Positions 36,901-44,846 of a DNA stretch of 64,000 nucleotides are shown here, in pieces. The stretch is from Mucilaginibacter mallensis. Its GTDB lineage: Bacteria; Bacteroidota; Bacteroidia; Sphingobacteriales; Sphingobacteriaceae. Both the position numbers and the translations under genes were made by a program. The stretch is taken from assembly GCF_900105165.1 (NCBI RefSeq), contig NZ_LT629740.1, forward strand, positions 682,001 through 746,000, read 5' to 3'. The first letter of the stretch is position 1, and each line of letters opens with the position of its first letter. The notes beneath the pieces are model-generated. The model saw nothing but the letters and a program-made list of their open reading frames with translations. It ran no database searches and had not been told where the DNA came from.

Positions 36901-37118
36901 TGAAGAACGCATCGTTAGGCTATGACTTGCCTACCCGCTGGATAGAGCATTTGGGTATGAAAAGGCTGAATGTTTACCTGATGGGTGAAAACCTGTGGAT
37001 GTGGAAAAAATCAAAAGACCTGGCCGATCCTGAATTAGCTGATCCTACAACAGGTTTGGTTAATGTGGTGTATCCAACAGCCGCAAAATTTACACTTGGC
37101 GTAAACATTGATTTTTAA
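33906..37118 (+). CDS. SusC/RagA-family TonB-dependent transporter (second pair)
   Basis: 1070 residues from the ATG at 33906, where a typical signal peptide begins (MSKILLFLMLCC, cleavage near AYAQN). A carboxypeptidase-regulatory-like domain follows (SGQVKDSNGKPLAGATVSE), then the plug with ALNDVVVVGYQSQKRR, MLQGRLAGVSVLS, LYVIDGIVYD and the SusC signature IDVLKDASAAAIYGARGGNGV. The barrel ends in NIDF. The SusD partner starts 72 bases after the stop. The cluster GH43 / DUF5695 / SusCD / fasciclin-like / DUF5007-like looks like one polysaccharide utilisation locus. Ligand unknown; arabinan- or galactan-type side chains would fit the GH43. Confidence 0.95.
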   Translation: MSKILLFLMLCCIFQFSLNPAYAQNTAVRSGQVKDSNGKPLAGATVSEKGIVNNGVITDEAGNFRITLKGNSNTIIISCISYKRQEIKIGTTPEIIFMQSDDRALNDVVVVGYQSQKRRDVTAAVSSLKGSVIADIPESSFDNMLQGRLAGVSVLSTSGELGAKPNIVIRGSTNIDWGNLHGGNSGPLYVIDGIVYDVNAIGTSYTNNNGVNNATNDPLSLINPNDIESIDVLKDASAAAIYGARGGNGVIIVKTKSAKRGKPQVTLSAYTGITTAPNFINVTTGAAERALKLKLLESQLPYNSIEQGLIPAALTDSLNSAFNNDVDWQGLLVRSSAIVNSQDVSIAGFSGTTSYRLSFNHYNEQGIINGYSLQKLSPHITLNINPIKGLNITTDLMMSSQTSNHGVGGSNAFLFTSIGQLPSSLLQLSPTQTSVYSGKTHYYDNDKVFAINGSVQVTDTLAHNLTFHSTFGANNYTDDYGYYVPQAINGTLNTAYENDNRSPAWSFENFVQYDKRIKKHHFSVVGGTSLYSNEQYSSSSSAAGISISGIYTVQTVPAGINLNASTSYARKTTESYYARVNYDFDDKYLFMASVRRDASSIYSPEYRWGTFPAFSAGWIASDEHFFEPIKKVVSFFKIRASYGIDGKDPGTWYAKYQSLYNDASYLYGTNGTVNQNATLGGIPSTYNGTTVDSPFPYGNNFFNTGVKASSTVRWERDPQTDVGADIELFDNRVSFTVDWYQKDADNIFFSDIPAQVYSGYEYYSGNYVNVRNRGLEFATNINVLGNKSAFKWNFNFNISYNNNFVTKLPDGDRDFFFGPSFLQQSLTLGEPLFNYKVWRTNGVYATNAQVPTDPTTGKKETFNGVTLQAGDPRYIDMNGDYNITNDDKVDYGNPNPKLTGGLGSNFSYKRFTFSFFFSYMFGRKVLNGGFSDALNSTKGVGSWGALAGVSALTGSLSDFWQVPGDVSKYARLVYPTYTGTDPWDISTDYFVESGDFIKLKNASLGYDLPTRWIEHLGMKRLNVYLMGENLWMWKKSKDLADPELADPTTGLVNVVYPTAAKFTLGVNIDF

Positions 37119-37190
37119 TCAGTATTAAAAACTACCAAACATCTTTAAAAAGCAAGTTTCTTTTTTATAGAACATTAAACTAAAAGAAAA

Positions 37191-38699
37191 ATGAAAGCTA
37201 AACATATTATACTATCACTGGCACTGATTTCCCTGTTATTCGCATCCTGTAAAAAGTTTCTGGATCAGCAGCCTGTCAGCACTTCAACCGATGAAACCAG
37301 CTGGCAATCCGATGGCGATGCCAACTCTGCAGTCGCCTCAATTTATGGGTTGATCAGATCAGCCTTTAACACATCCTTAGCCGTATACGGTTATGGCGAT
37401 TTGCCTACAAATGAGTTTTCCTTATCTCAGAATGCTTCATGGCAAAACGTATATACGTTTAACTGGGGTGTAGCTGTTGACCCCGTGGTGAATATTGATG
37501 ACCCAATGCTGAAGTTAAGGTTATTCACCAACTATTATACAGCTATAGCGCAAAGCAACAGGTGCCTTAGTTTTATTTCGGCAATGCCGGTTACTGACTT
37601 TACCGGTACCTCAACAGCCGACCAAACTGCCGAGAAAAACAAATATCTGGGCGAAGCCTACTTTACAAGGGCATACATGTATTTTAATATGTGCCGTATA
37701 TGGGGTTCAGTTCCGTTGGTTTTAAGTAATACTGATGCTACTACTACCGCGCAAATTGCCAAATCTCCGCAGGATACTATTCTAAATCATGTAATATCAG
37801 ATATTAACATAGCCATTAAATACCTGCCGGCTATTAACGAAGGATCAGCCGACAGGAATTACCGTGCCGACAAAGGTGTTGCTTACGCGCTGCTGGCTCA
37901 TGTTTACGCATGGCAGGGAAAATATGACCAGTGCAATGCAGCCTGCGACCAGGTAATAAACTCGGGTAATTATACTTTAACAAGCCCGTCAACATTTACC
38001 AGTATCTATAAAGGGCAATCATCAGAAAGCATATTTGAGATCGCGCAGAACACCGTTTCAGAAAGTACTATAGCAAATGCACCTTATTCATTGTCGGGCT
38101 TAACGCTTACAGCTCCATACATTACCGGTTTTACAGGCTTACCTATATGGGAGATAAATAACACATTGGTAACAACACTGTATTCAGATACCAATGATGT
38201 GCGATATAAAAATTGTTTTATACGAGTATCCAGTGGTAGTACAAATATTTACATGTGTACAAAGTATACCAACATACAAAATGTAAATAATAACGCCACT
38301 TACCAGGTATCCTTAAATAACATGGTCATATTCAGGCTGGCTGATATTATGCTTTTAAAAGCCGAAGCGCTATGTGCTAAATCGGCTCCTGATTATGCCG
38401 GTGCCTTAACCATAGTTAATACTATTCGCACGAACAGAAATGCCGCTCCGCTTACCGGTGTTACCGGCGCCAACACACTGCAAACAGTAACTGATGAGCG
38501 CGGTCGTGAATTGTTTTTAGAAGGTAGTAGATTTTACGACCTGGTTAGGCTGGAGCGCCTTAATCACGAACAGCAGTTTGACGGAATAAGCACCGCCGAG
38601 TTTGCCGCGGGAAAATACTACTGGCCAATTGACCCATCATTGTTTACACTGAACCCGAAACTTGCTCAAACTTCCTTCTGGGTAGGAAAAGTTAACTAA
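37191..38699 (+). CDS. SusD/RagB-family lipoprotein (second pair)
   Basis: 502 residues. Lipobox FASC with lipidated Cys20, followed by the usual KKFLDQQP start of canonical SusD proteins. TPR-like helices are visible (YLGEAYFTRAYMYFNM, RADKGVAYALLAHVYAWQGKY). The C-terminal signature has VIFRLADIMLLKAEALC, TDERGRELFLEGSRFYDLVR and YYWPIDPSLFTLNPKL. It forms the surface lid for the preceding SusC. Two further surface lipoprotein genes follow within 25-30 bases, so all four are probably on one mRNA. Confidence 0.94.
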   Translation: MKAKHIILSLALISLLFASCKKFLDQQPVSTSTDETSWQSDGDANSAVASIYGLIRSAFNTSLAVYGYGDLPTNEFSLSQNASWQNVYTFNWGVAVDPVVNIDDPMLKLRLFTNYYTAIAQSNRCLSFISAMPVTDFTGTSTADQTAEKNKYLGEAYFTRAYMYFNMCRIWGSVPLVLSNTDATTTAQIAKSPQDTILNHVISDINIAIKYLPAINEGSADRNYRADKGVAYALLAHVYAWQGKYDQCNAACDQVINSGNYTLTSPSTFTSIYKGQSSESIFEIAQNTVSESTIANAPYSLSGLTLTAPYITGFTGLPIWEINNTLVTTLYSDTNDVRYKNCFIRVSSGSTNIYMCTKYTNIQNVNNNATYQVSLNNMVIFRLADIMLLKAEALCAKSAPDYAGALTIVNTIRTNRNAAPLTGVTGANTLQTVTDERGRELFLEGSRFYDLVRLERLNHEQQFDGISTAEFAAGKYYWPIDPSLFTLNPKLAQTSFWVGKVN

Positions 38700-38722
38700 C
38701 AGGGATATTAAAAGATAACGAT

Positions 38723-39373
38723 ATGAAAAAGATAAATAAACTCCTTATAAAGCTTTCACTGCTGATGCTTATCCCGCTGGCTGTCATTAGCTGTAAAAAA
38801 GATAAATACCTTACCGATGGAGGCTTGGAAAATCCGAATACCCCATTATCAACCTATGATTATTTAAAAAATAATAAATACCATCAGTTTGATACCGTAT
38901 TGATGCTTGCAGACCATTTTAATTTGAAGGACTCCATAAATAATGCAAAAACTTTTTTCGCTTTTACCGATATGTCGTTGCGTTTATTGATCACCAATTT
39001 AAAGATCGACAGTTTGAGCCAGCTGGAAGATTCCGTTACTCAAAATCTGTTCAGGCAGTATATGTTCAGGCAAACCATAAACCTGAGCCAGGCAACACTT
39101 GTTGAGGTGCCTTATACCAATGATGCAGGAGTAAAAAGTGCTATAAAATATACAGCAGCCAACCAGGTGGTTTACCTTGACGGTGCTAATGTGGCATTTC
39201 CCTACAATACCCTTGATTATGTAAAAGTAAACGGCGCGGTAGATGGGTCATCAGGCATTTCAGCAACAGACTCTGTGGATATAGTGATCCCCTGCCAAAC
39301 AACGGGTATAAAAACCAGCTCAGGCACTACGCTGCATGTATTGGTTAATAATGCCACATTAAACAAACTATAG
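38723..39373 (+). CDS. Fasciclin-like surface lipoprotein
   Basis: 216 residues, lipoprotein signal with Cys24 (AVISCKKDKYL). The body resembles a single fasciclin-type domain (YDYLKNNKYHQFDTVLML, TFFAFTDMSLRLLI, LDYVKVNGAV), close to the size of one FAS1 repeat but divergent. Such lipoproteins often follow SusCD in Bacteroidota loci and are assumed to be extra glycan-binding or surface-assembly subunits. Starts 23 bases after the SusD stop. Assignment is by pattern only and moderately sure; the lipoprotein nature is clear. Confidence 0.65.
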   Translation: MKKINKLLIKLSLLMLIPLAVISCKKDKYLTDGGLENPNTPLSTYDYLKNNKYHQFDTVLMLADHFNLKDSINNAKTFFAFTDMSLRLLITNLKIDSLSQLEDSVTQNLFRQYMFRQTINLSQATLVEVPYTNDAGVKSAIKYTAANQVVYLDGANVAFPYNTLDYVKVNGAVDGSSGISATDSVDIVIPCQTTGIKTSSGTTLHVLVNNATLNKL

Positions 39374-39402
39374 TTTAACCTAATTATAAAAACATTCAAC
39401 AA

Positions 39403-40386
39403 ATGGTTACAATCAAAAACTTCCTGATAGCATTACTGGTATGTTGCGGGGCAACAATAGTTTTGCTGGCCGGGTGTTCAAAAACACCGGTGGGCTTTAT
39501 TAGTAATAACATGTATTACAGCCTTAACCCGTTTACCGTTAGTCAGGGTATAACCACGGTTTCCAATGGTTTGGTTGCCGATGGTTCAACTACGCCTATA
39601 AGCGTAAAATTATTAGCTGTTCGTGATCTGGCTACGGGTAAAGATGCCAGCGGCACGCTCCTGAAAAAGGATACGGTAAAAGTGTATAAAAGCGCCATAA
39701 CTTCTGACGACTCCACACTGACCCTGTTAAACCTTAAACTGAAAGACAGCTTGCTTGCGCCTTTCAGCGTAAACCCCGTTGGCGGTAGACTACAGTTTAC
39801 CCAGGGCACCAGTAATGTGCCTATCGGCAGCTATATTATTGATGTGCAGGCATCAAATATCCGCGGTACCAAAACTCTTAAAAATGCCTGTGTGATTAAT
39901 GTGGTTCCTGAAACTGCCGATAGCTTAGGTTACACTGCTTATAGCCACTCCGATGATAAATTTATCAATTTTATTACTGCCTCTGTTTCAAACATGCCTG
40001 TAACAATAACCCATATAGCCACTGGCCCCAATAAATTCATATTTGTATGGAAAGATAAGAACGGAAAAACCTTTAACCCTGCAAACGGAGAGGTTTACGC
40101 CAGGCCTGCACGCCCGACCTGGAAGAACTGGGACCCGTACTATCCGGAGATGAAAACAGATACCTCTATTGAATACGGCTATCCGGGTGGTGTGCCGCAG
40201 TTTCCTGTGTTCCAAACAGTAAGTGCTTACTCATGGGCTGGCTATGCCTTAAGCTATTATACGATAGCCGGCACACATACTGCTGACGGTTTGAATGCCA
40301 ATACTACCTTTACCACTTATTTTTATGAAACAACAGGTACTTATATCATTACCATTAGTATGCTGGATGTTACAAGAGTACCTTAA
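39403..40386 (+). CDS. DUF5007-like surface lipoprotein
   Basis: 327 residues, lipoprotein signal with Cys25 (LLAGCSKTPVGFIS). The start GFISNNMYYSLNPFTVSQG and the following beta-rich, serine/threonine-rich sequence resemble DUF5007 proteins found behind SusCD-fasciclin genes in Pedobacter/Mucilaginibacter-type loci. The role is probably surface glycan binding, by analogy with SusE/SusF. Last gene of the operon, ending 31 bases before a very long terminator hairpin. The DUF name is from memory of the pattern; position and lipobox are certain. Confidence 0.65.
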   Translation: MVTIKNFLIALLVCCGATIVLLAGCSKTPVGFISNNMYYSLNPFTVSQGITTVSNGLVADGSTTPISVKLLAVRDLATGKDASGTLLKKDTVKVYKSAITSDDSTLTLLNLKLKDSLLAPFSVNPVGGRLQFTQGTSNVPIGSYIIDVQASNIRGTKTLKNACVINVVPETADSLGYTAYSHSDDKFINFITASVSNMPVTITHIATGPNKFIFVWKDKNGKTFNPANGEVYARPARPTWKNWDPYYPEMKTDTSIEYGYPGGVPQFPVFQTVSAYSWAGYALSYYTIAGTHTADGLNANTTFTTYFYETTGTYIITISMLDVTRVP

Positions 40387-40417
40387 GAATTATTTAGGGC
40401 ATATACTTTTTGCCATT

Positions 40418-40462
40418 AAACAGCAAGAACGCCAATTAATTTAATTGGCGTTCTTGCTGTTT
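40418..40462. terminator. Very long bidirectional terminator hairpin
   Basis: A perfect 22-bp inverted repeat, left arm 40418-40439 starting AAACAGCAAGAACG and right arm 40441-40462 ending CGTTCTTGCTGTTT, around a single base. T-rich sequence follows on the + side. It lies between the convergent DUF5007-like gene and the lacI-type gene, ending both. Confidence 0.88.
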
Positions 40463-40486
40463 GGGCTTTTTTCTTTGTATCTCTTT

Positions 40487-41497
40487 TTAAGCGATTGCCC
40501 TTGTTGATTCTCTTTTTATTAGATTAGATTTGAGAATAATGGTTTGATTAGGCTCGTACCATCGTTTATTAAATATTTTGAATAAAATGCCTGCTGCTTC
40601 CACGCCTATTTCAAAAGCAGGCTGGTTAATGGTAGTAAGCGATGGGTTAAGCAGTTGGGCATGAGCAAGGTTTGAAAAGCTAATGAGTTTTAAATCAGCA
40701 GGTATACTTAAGTTCAGTTCTTTACAGGCATAATAACAAGGCATGGCAAGTTCCTCAATAGAAGATAATATGCCATCGGGTTTTTGTTCAACAATAAAAT
40801 TTTTGATAAGCGCGTAGTTTTCATCATTGTTTGCACCATTTTTCATAATTAAATTCCCGTCATCCGGAAAATTATTGTCTTTTAAGGCATCAAGGTAACC
40901 TTGCAGCCGCTTTTTGCCGGTTGATAAAGCGTTAAGGGCTAATAAATACCCTATTTTTTTACAGCCGTTTTCAATAAGATGTTGTACGGCATTATAGGCG
41001 CTTTCATAATCGTCGGTAGTAATTTTTACCCCTTCAATATCATCATGCACCCGGTCAAAAAAAACTACTGGTAGCTGGTTGCTTATCTTTTTAAAATGCT
41101 CTTTATCTACATTTTCACAGGCAAGGGATATTAAAACGCCATCAACGCGCCCGCTTAAAAGGCGGTTAAGAAAAGATGTTTCAATTGCGCTGCTCTCGTG
41201 CGTTTGGTAAATCAATACATGATAGTCCCGCTCACGTGCCACTTCTTCAATACCGTTAATAGCCAGTGAAAAAAAGTTATTGGCAATCTCGGGTACTATT
41301 ACTGCAATTGTTTTACTTTTTTGCCCCCGCAGGTTGCTGGCAAACGGATTGGGTTCATAGTTAAGTTTTTTGGCCATTTCAAGTACCCTGGCCTTGGTTT
41401 CACTGCTGATCTCATGACTATCGCGCAGCGCCCTTGAAACAGTTGCCGCCGATAAATTCAGCTCGCAAGCAAGTTTTTTTATGTTTATTTCCCCCAT
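40487..41497 (-). CDS. LacI/GalR-family transcriptional regulator
   Basis: 336 residues. The N-terminal helix-turn-helix and hinge are INIKKLACELNLSAATVSRA ... EMAKKLNYEPNPFASNLRG. The periplasmic-binding-protein-like sensor domain begins TIAVIVPEIANNFF and includes GVLISLACENVD and VVFFDRVHDD. Cytoplasmic repressor or activator answering to a sugar-like ligand. It faces away from the third SusC gene across a 325-base gap that contains a perfect 14-bp LacI-type palindrome at 41548-41561. A second copy stands before the symporter gene at 51540. It therefore very likely controls the whole 41.8-54.2 kb locus and itself. The inducing ligand is unknown; myo-inositol or an amino sugar/uronate would fit the genes. 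Confidence 0.94.
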   Translation of the reverse strand: MGEINIKKLACELNLSAATVSRALRDSHEISSETKARVLEMAKKLNYEPNPFASNLRGQKSKTIAVIVPEIANNFFSLAINGIEEVARERDYHVLIYQTHESSAIETSFLNRLLSGRVDGVLISLACENVDKEHFKKISNQLPVVFFDRVHDDIEGVKITTDDYESAYNAVQHLIENGCKKIGYLLALNALSTGKKRLQGYLDALKDNNFPDDGNLIMKNGANNDENYALIKNFIVEQKPDGILSSIEELAMPCYYACKELNLSIPADLKLISFSNLAHAQLLNPSLTTINQPAFEIGVEAAGILFKIFNKRWYEPNQTIILKSNLIKRESTRAIA

Positions 41498-41547
41498 TTT
41501 ACAGGTATTATATTATTGGTTTATTAGTGTGTAATATACTATTATTC

Positions 41548-41561
41548 CGTAAACGTTTACG
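41548..41561. promoter_or_regulatory. LacI-type operator 1
   Basis: CGTAAACGTTTACG, a perfect 14-bp palindrome with the central CG typical of LacI/GalR/CcpA operators, followed by TAAATAAAT. It lies 51 bases before the lacI start (minus strand) and 262 bases before SusC. The rest of the 41498-41822 gap is AT-rich with no other clear signal. Confidence 0.82.
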
Positions 41562-41822
41562 TAAATAAATACGGTGAAATTGATAAAAGCGATTTCAAAA
41601 ATTTTCACTTTTAGATAATCTTGTAATTTAAATGTCACAAAAAAGCGAGTTTTTAAATGATATTTAGTTTATCTGAAACGTGTATTTAGTAATACAATTG
41701 CTGCCAATTATAAATAATAGCTCATTTATAAATGTTTATTAAACAGTTATAAATGTTAAATGATATATTGCATTTAGCTTATAATTAAGGATACAAAAAA
41801 GTCACCAATTAAATTAACCAAT

Positions 41823-44800
41823 ATGATAACAATTAGACACAAACTATTCATGGCAAGATATCTCTTCGGAATCTTGTCCGTGTTACTGCTCTTTTGCTTT
41901 AGCAATGCCCTGGCGCAAACCGGCGTTGTTAAAGGCACTGTAAAAGATGCACAAGGCAGCCCGCTGCCAGGTGTAACCATACAGGTAAAGGGTACAAACA
42001 AATCAACATCAACTGATGTTGCCGGGAAATTTTCTATTGACGCTGCAAAAGGGAGCGTATTGCAGTTTCGTTTTATTGGCTATCAATCAATAGAAGCAAC
42101 TGTAGGGAATGACGGCCCGGTTAATGTAACGCTTACTGAAGGTCAGAAAACCCTTAATGATGTGGTGGTAATAGGTTACGGCACCACAACTAAAAAAGAA
42201 CTGACAAGCGCAATTACAACCGTTAAAGCAGAAAACTTTAATACGGGTGTAGTGGCCACACCAGCCGACCTGCTGGAAGGTAAAGTAGCGGGCCTTAACA
42301 TCACAAATGATGGTAACCCTAACGGAACAGCAACGGTAACCTTAAGAGGGCCTTCAACTTTGCGTACCGGGGCGGCATCATCACCGTTCTATGTTATTGA
42401 TGGTGTGCCTGATGCTGATTTTAGCCTTGTTGCACCGTCAGACATTGTTTCTATCGATGTTTTAAAAGATGCTTCGGCAGCGGCAATTTATGGTAGCAGG
42501 GCTACTAACGGGGTTATTATCGTTACCACAAAAAAAGGCAAAGCCGGGCAGTCATATTTAACCTATAATGCCTATGCAGGTATCGAGAAAATAGCTAACC
42601 AGTTCCAGGTGGCAACTGCTTCTCAATTAAAGGCATTTTTAGCAAAAACTGGCCAAAGCCTTACTCCGGCTAATGATAACGGTACTACTAACTGGGAAGA
42701 TGAAATTGAGCGCAGCAGCGGATTTTCTCAAAATCATAACCTGTCATTTGGCGGTGGTACCGATAAGACCGTATTTGGCGGTAGTATTAACTATCTTGAA
42801 GATCAGGGTATAGTTAAAACCAGCGGTTTAAACAGGTTTATCGGAAGGTTAAATGTATCACACAAAGCCTTAAATGATAAATTGAAATTAGATTTCTCTT
42901 TAAGCAACTCCATAACCAATCAGGATCTTATCGTTAATGATATTCCGTTATACAGTGCAAATGGCGCTAACCCTAACGTTTTCAGGGCTGCTGTGCAAGC
43001 GCTTCCAACCCGTGCCGTTTACAATGCCGATGGTAGTTTTTATAACGATCCTACTTTAGTATTAGGCTATAACCCCTTAGGTTTGCTGGAAACTAATACC
43101 TACAATCAAAAAGTTAACCTTTTACTGGCTAATGCCAAAGCCGAATTGCAATTACCTTTTGGCGTATTATATAACTTAAATTTAGCTTATCAGGATAGGA
43201 ACACAACAGGTAATGTTTACCTTAATTCAGCATCAGAGCTGGCCCAGAATCTGGGAGGTGTAGCTACCCGCTCGCAGGATGAGGATACCAAAAAACTATT
43301 TGAAAACTACCTGAGCTATGCGCATAAATGGAGTGGCAAGCACGACTTTAAAGTCCTGTTTGGTTACTCCTTCGATCAAACTGAAACAGGTAACGGCTTT
43401 CAATCAAGCAACGAAAACTTTGTTTCTGATGCCACCAGTTATCATAACCTTGCTTTAGGTACAGCACCTGCGGGTTATGTTCCTAATTATGGGAGTTTCT
43501 CGGATGAAACATTGCGTTTGATCTCCTTCTATTCTCGTATAAATTATAGCTATGAGGGCAAATATATATTCCAGGCATCTATTCGTCGTGATGGTTCAAA
43601 TGCATTTGGCGCTAATAATCAATGGGGTTATTTCCCGGCAGTATCAGGCGCATGGCGGATTATTGATGAATCCTTCATGAAGGATCAAAACCTGTTTGAT
43701 GACCTTAAACTGCGTGTAGGTTATGGTAAAACAGGTAACTCACTCGGTTTTGATGCTTATACACCTTTAACCCAATATGGTACTACCGGTTCATTTTATT
43801 ATAATGGCAACTGGATAGGCGCTATTGGCCCTACCCAAAATCCGAATCCAAATTTGAAGTGGGAAACTACCGCGACACTGAACTTAGGTGTTGACTTCTC
43901 ATTGTTGAAAGGCCGCTTAAGTGGTACTGTTGATGTGTACGATAAAAAGACCACTAACATGATCTATTCTGTCCCCGTTTCAACAGTTACTTATTTAGTG
44001 AGTACTTTAACAGCTAATGTTGGTAGCATGGACAATAAGGGTATTGAAATTGGCTTGAACGGTACTCCAATAAAATCGAGAGATTTTACATGGGATAGCT
44101 ATGGAAACATATCCTTTAATAAAAACATGATCACCTCGCTGGGTAATGATATATCAAAAATTTATGCCGGTGATCCCGAAGGGCCGGGCCAAAGCGGCAC
44201 CACAGTTTCAATTATACAGGCAGGTTATCCACTTGGCGAATTTTACACGTTGAAATATATCGGCCTGGTTAACGGTGTATCTACCTATATGGGAGCCGAT
44301 GGTAAACCAACCACTACGCCAACCAGTACCGATCGTACTTATGCTGGTAACGCGCAGCCAACTTACATATTCGGTTGGGGAAATACACTTACTTATAAAA
44401 AGTTCAGCTTAAACTTCTTCTTCCGCGGTCAGGGAGGGAATAAGATAATGGATGCTTCGCTGGCAGACTTTAATACCCCTTATTCAGCCACTACGCATAA
44501 CGTGCCGGTAATTACTTTAAGTGAACCTGTTACCGATGTAAATGCTAACTTATACTCTACACGTTATTTGGAAAGCGGAACGTTTGTTAGGTTGAGTAAT
44601 GCAACACTATCATACAAATTTAAAGTGCCGGGCAATTATATACATGGTATCCGTATTTATACAACGGCCACCAATGTGTTTATAATTACCAAATACAAAG
44701 GTGTTGATCCGGAATTGAATCTGAGTCTTAACAATCAGGCAAGCGGGCAATTTATTGGTGTTGATGCCAATAATTATTATCCGAAAACGCGCACATTCCT

Positions 44801-44825
44801 TGCCGGCTTACAAGTAGACTTATAA
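41823..44825 (+). CDS. SusC/RagA-family TonB-dependent transporter (third pair, LacI locus)
   Basis: 1000 residues. A signal peptide (cleavage near ALAQT, about residue 32; an internal Met10 is an alternative start) is followed by a carboxypeptidase-regulatory-like domain (VVKGTVKDAQGSPLPGVTI). The plug has TLNDVVVIGYGTTTKKEL, LLEGKVAGLNI, FYVIDGVPDADF and the signature IDVLKDASAAAIYGSRATNG. The barrel ends ...AGLQVDL. SusD starts 21 bases after the stop. The gene faces away from the lacI gene, with the palindromic operator between them. The cargo is probably the glycan worked on by the GH89/acetyltransferase/GH28 products downstream. Confidence 0.95.
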   Translation: MITIRHKLFMARYLFGILSVLLLFCFSNALAQTGVVKGTVKDAQGSPLPGVTIQVKGTNKSTSTDVAGKFSIDAAKGSVLQFRFIGYQSIEATVGNDGPVNVTLTEGQKTLNDVVVIGYGTTTKKELTSAITTVKAENFNTGVVATPADLLEGKVAGLNITNDGNPNGTATVTLRGPSTLRTGAASSPFYVIDGVPDADFSLVAPSDIVSIDVLKDASAAAIYGSRATNGVIIVTTKKGKAGQSYLTYNAYAGIEKIANQFQVATASQLKAFLAKTGQSLTPANDNGTTNWEDEIERSSGFSQNHNLSFGGGTDKTVFGGSINYLEDQGIVKTSGLNRFIGRLNVSHKALNDKLKLDFSLSNSITNQDLIVNDIPLYSANGANPNVFRAAVQALPTRAVYNADGSFYNDPTLVLGYNPLGLLETNTYNQKVNLLLANAKAELQLPFGVLYNLNLAYQDRNTTGNVYLNSASELAQNLGGVATRSQDEDTKKLFENYLSYAHKWSGKHDFKVLFGYSFDQTETGNGFQSSNENFVSDATSYHNLALGTAPAGYVPNYGSFSDETLRLISFYSRINYSYEGKYIFQASIRRDGSNAFGANNQWGYFPAVSGAWRIIDESFMKDQNLFDDLKLRVGYGKTGNSLGFDAYTPLTQYGTTGSFYYNGNWIGAIGPTQNPNPNLKWETTATLNLGVDFSLLKGRLSGTVDVYDKKTTNMIYSVPVSTVTYLVSTLTANVGSMDNKGIEIGLNGTPIKSRDFTWDSYGNISFNKNMITSLGNDISKIYAGDPEGPGQSGTTVSIIQAGYPLGEFYTLKYIGLVNGVSTYMGADGKPTTTPTSTDRTYAGNAQPTYIFGWGNTLTYKKFSLNFFFRGQGGNKIMDASLADFNTPYSATTHNVPVITLSEPVTDVNANLYSTRYLESGTFVRLSNATLSYKFKVPGNYIHGIRIYTTATNVFIITKYKGVDPELNLSLNNQASGQFIGVDANNYYPKTRTFLAGLQVDL

Positions 44826-44846
44826 TTAACCTAAAAATCAATTAAG

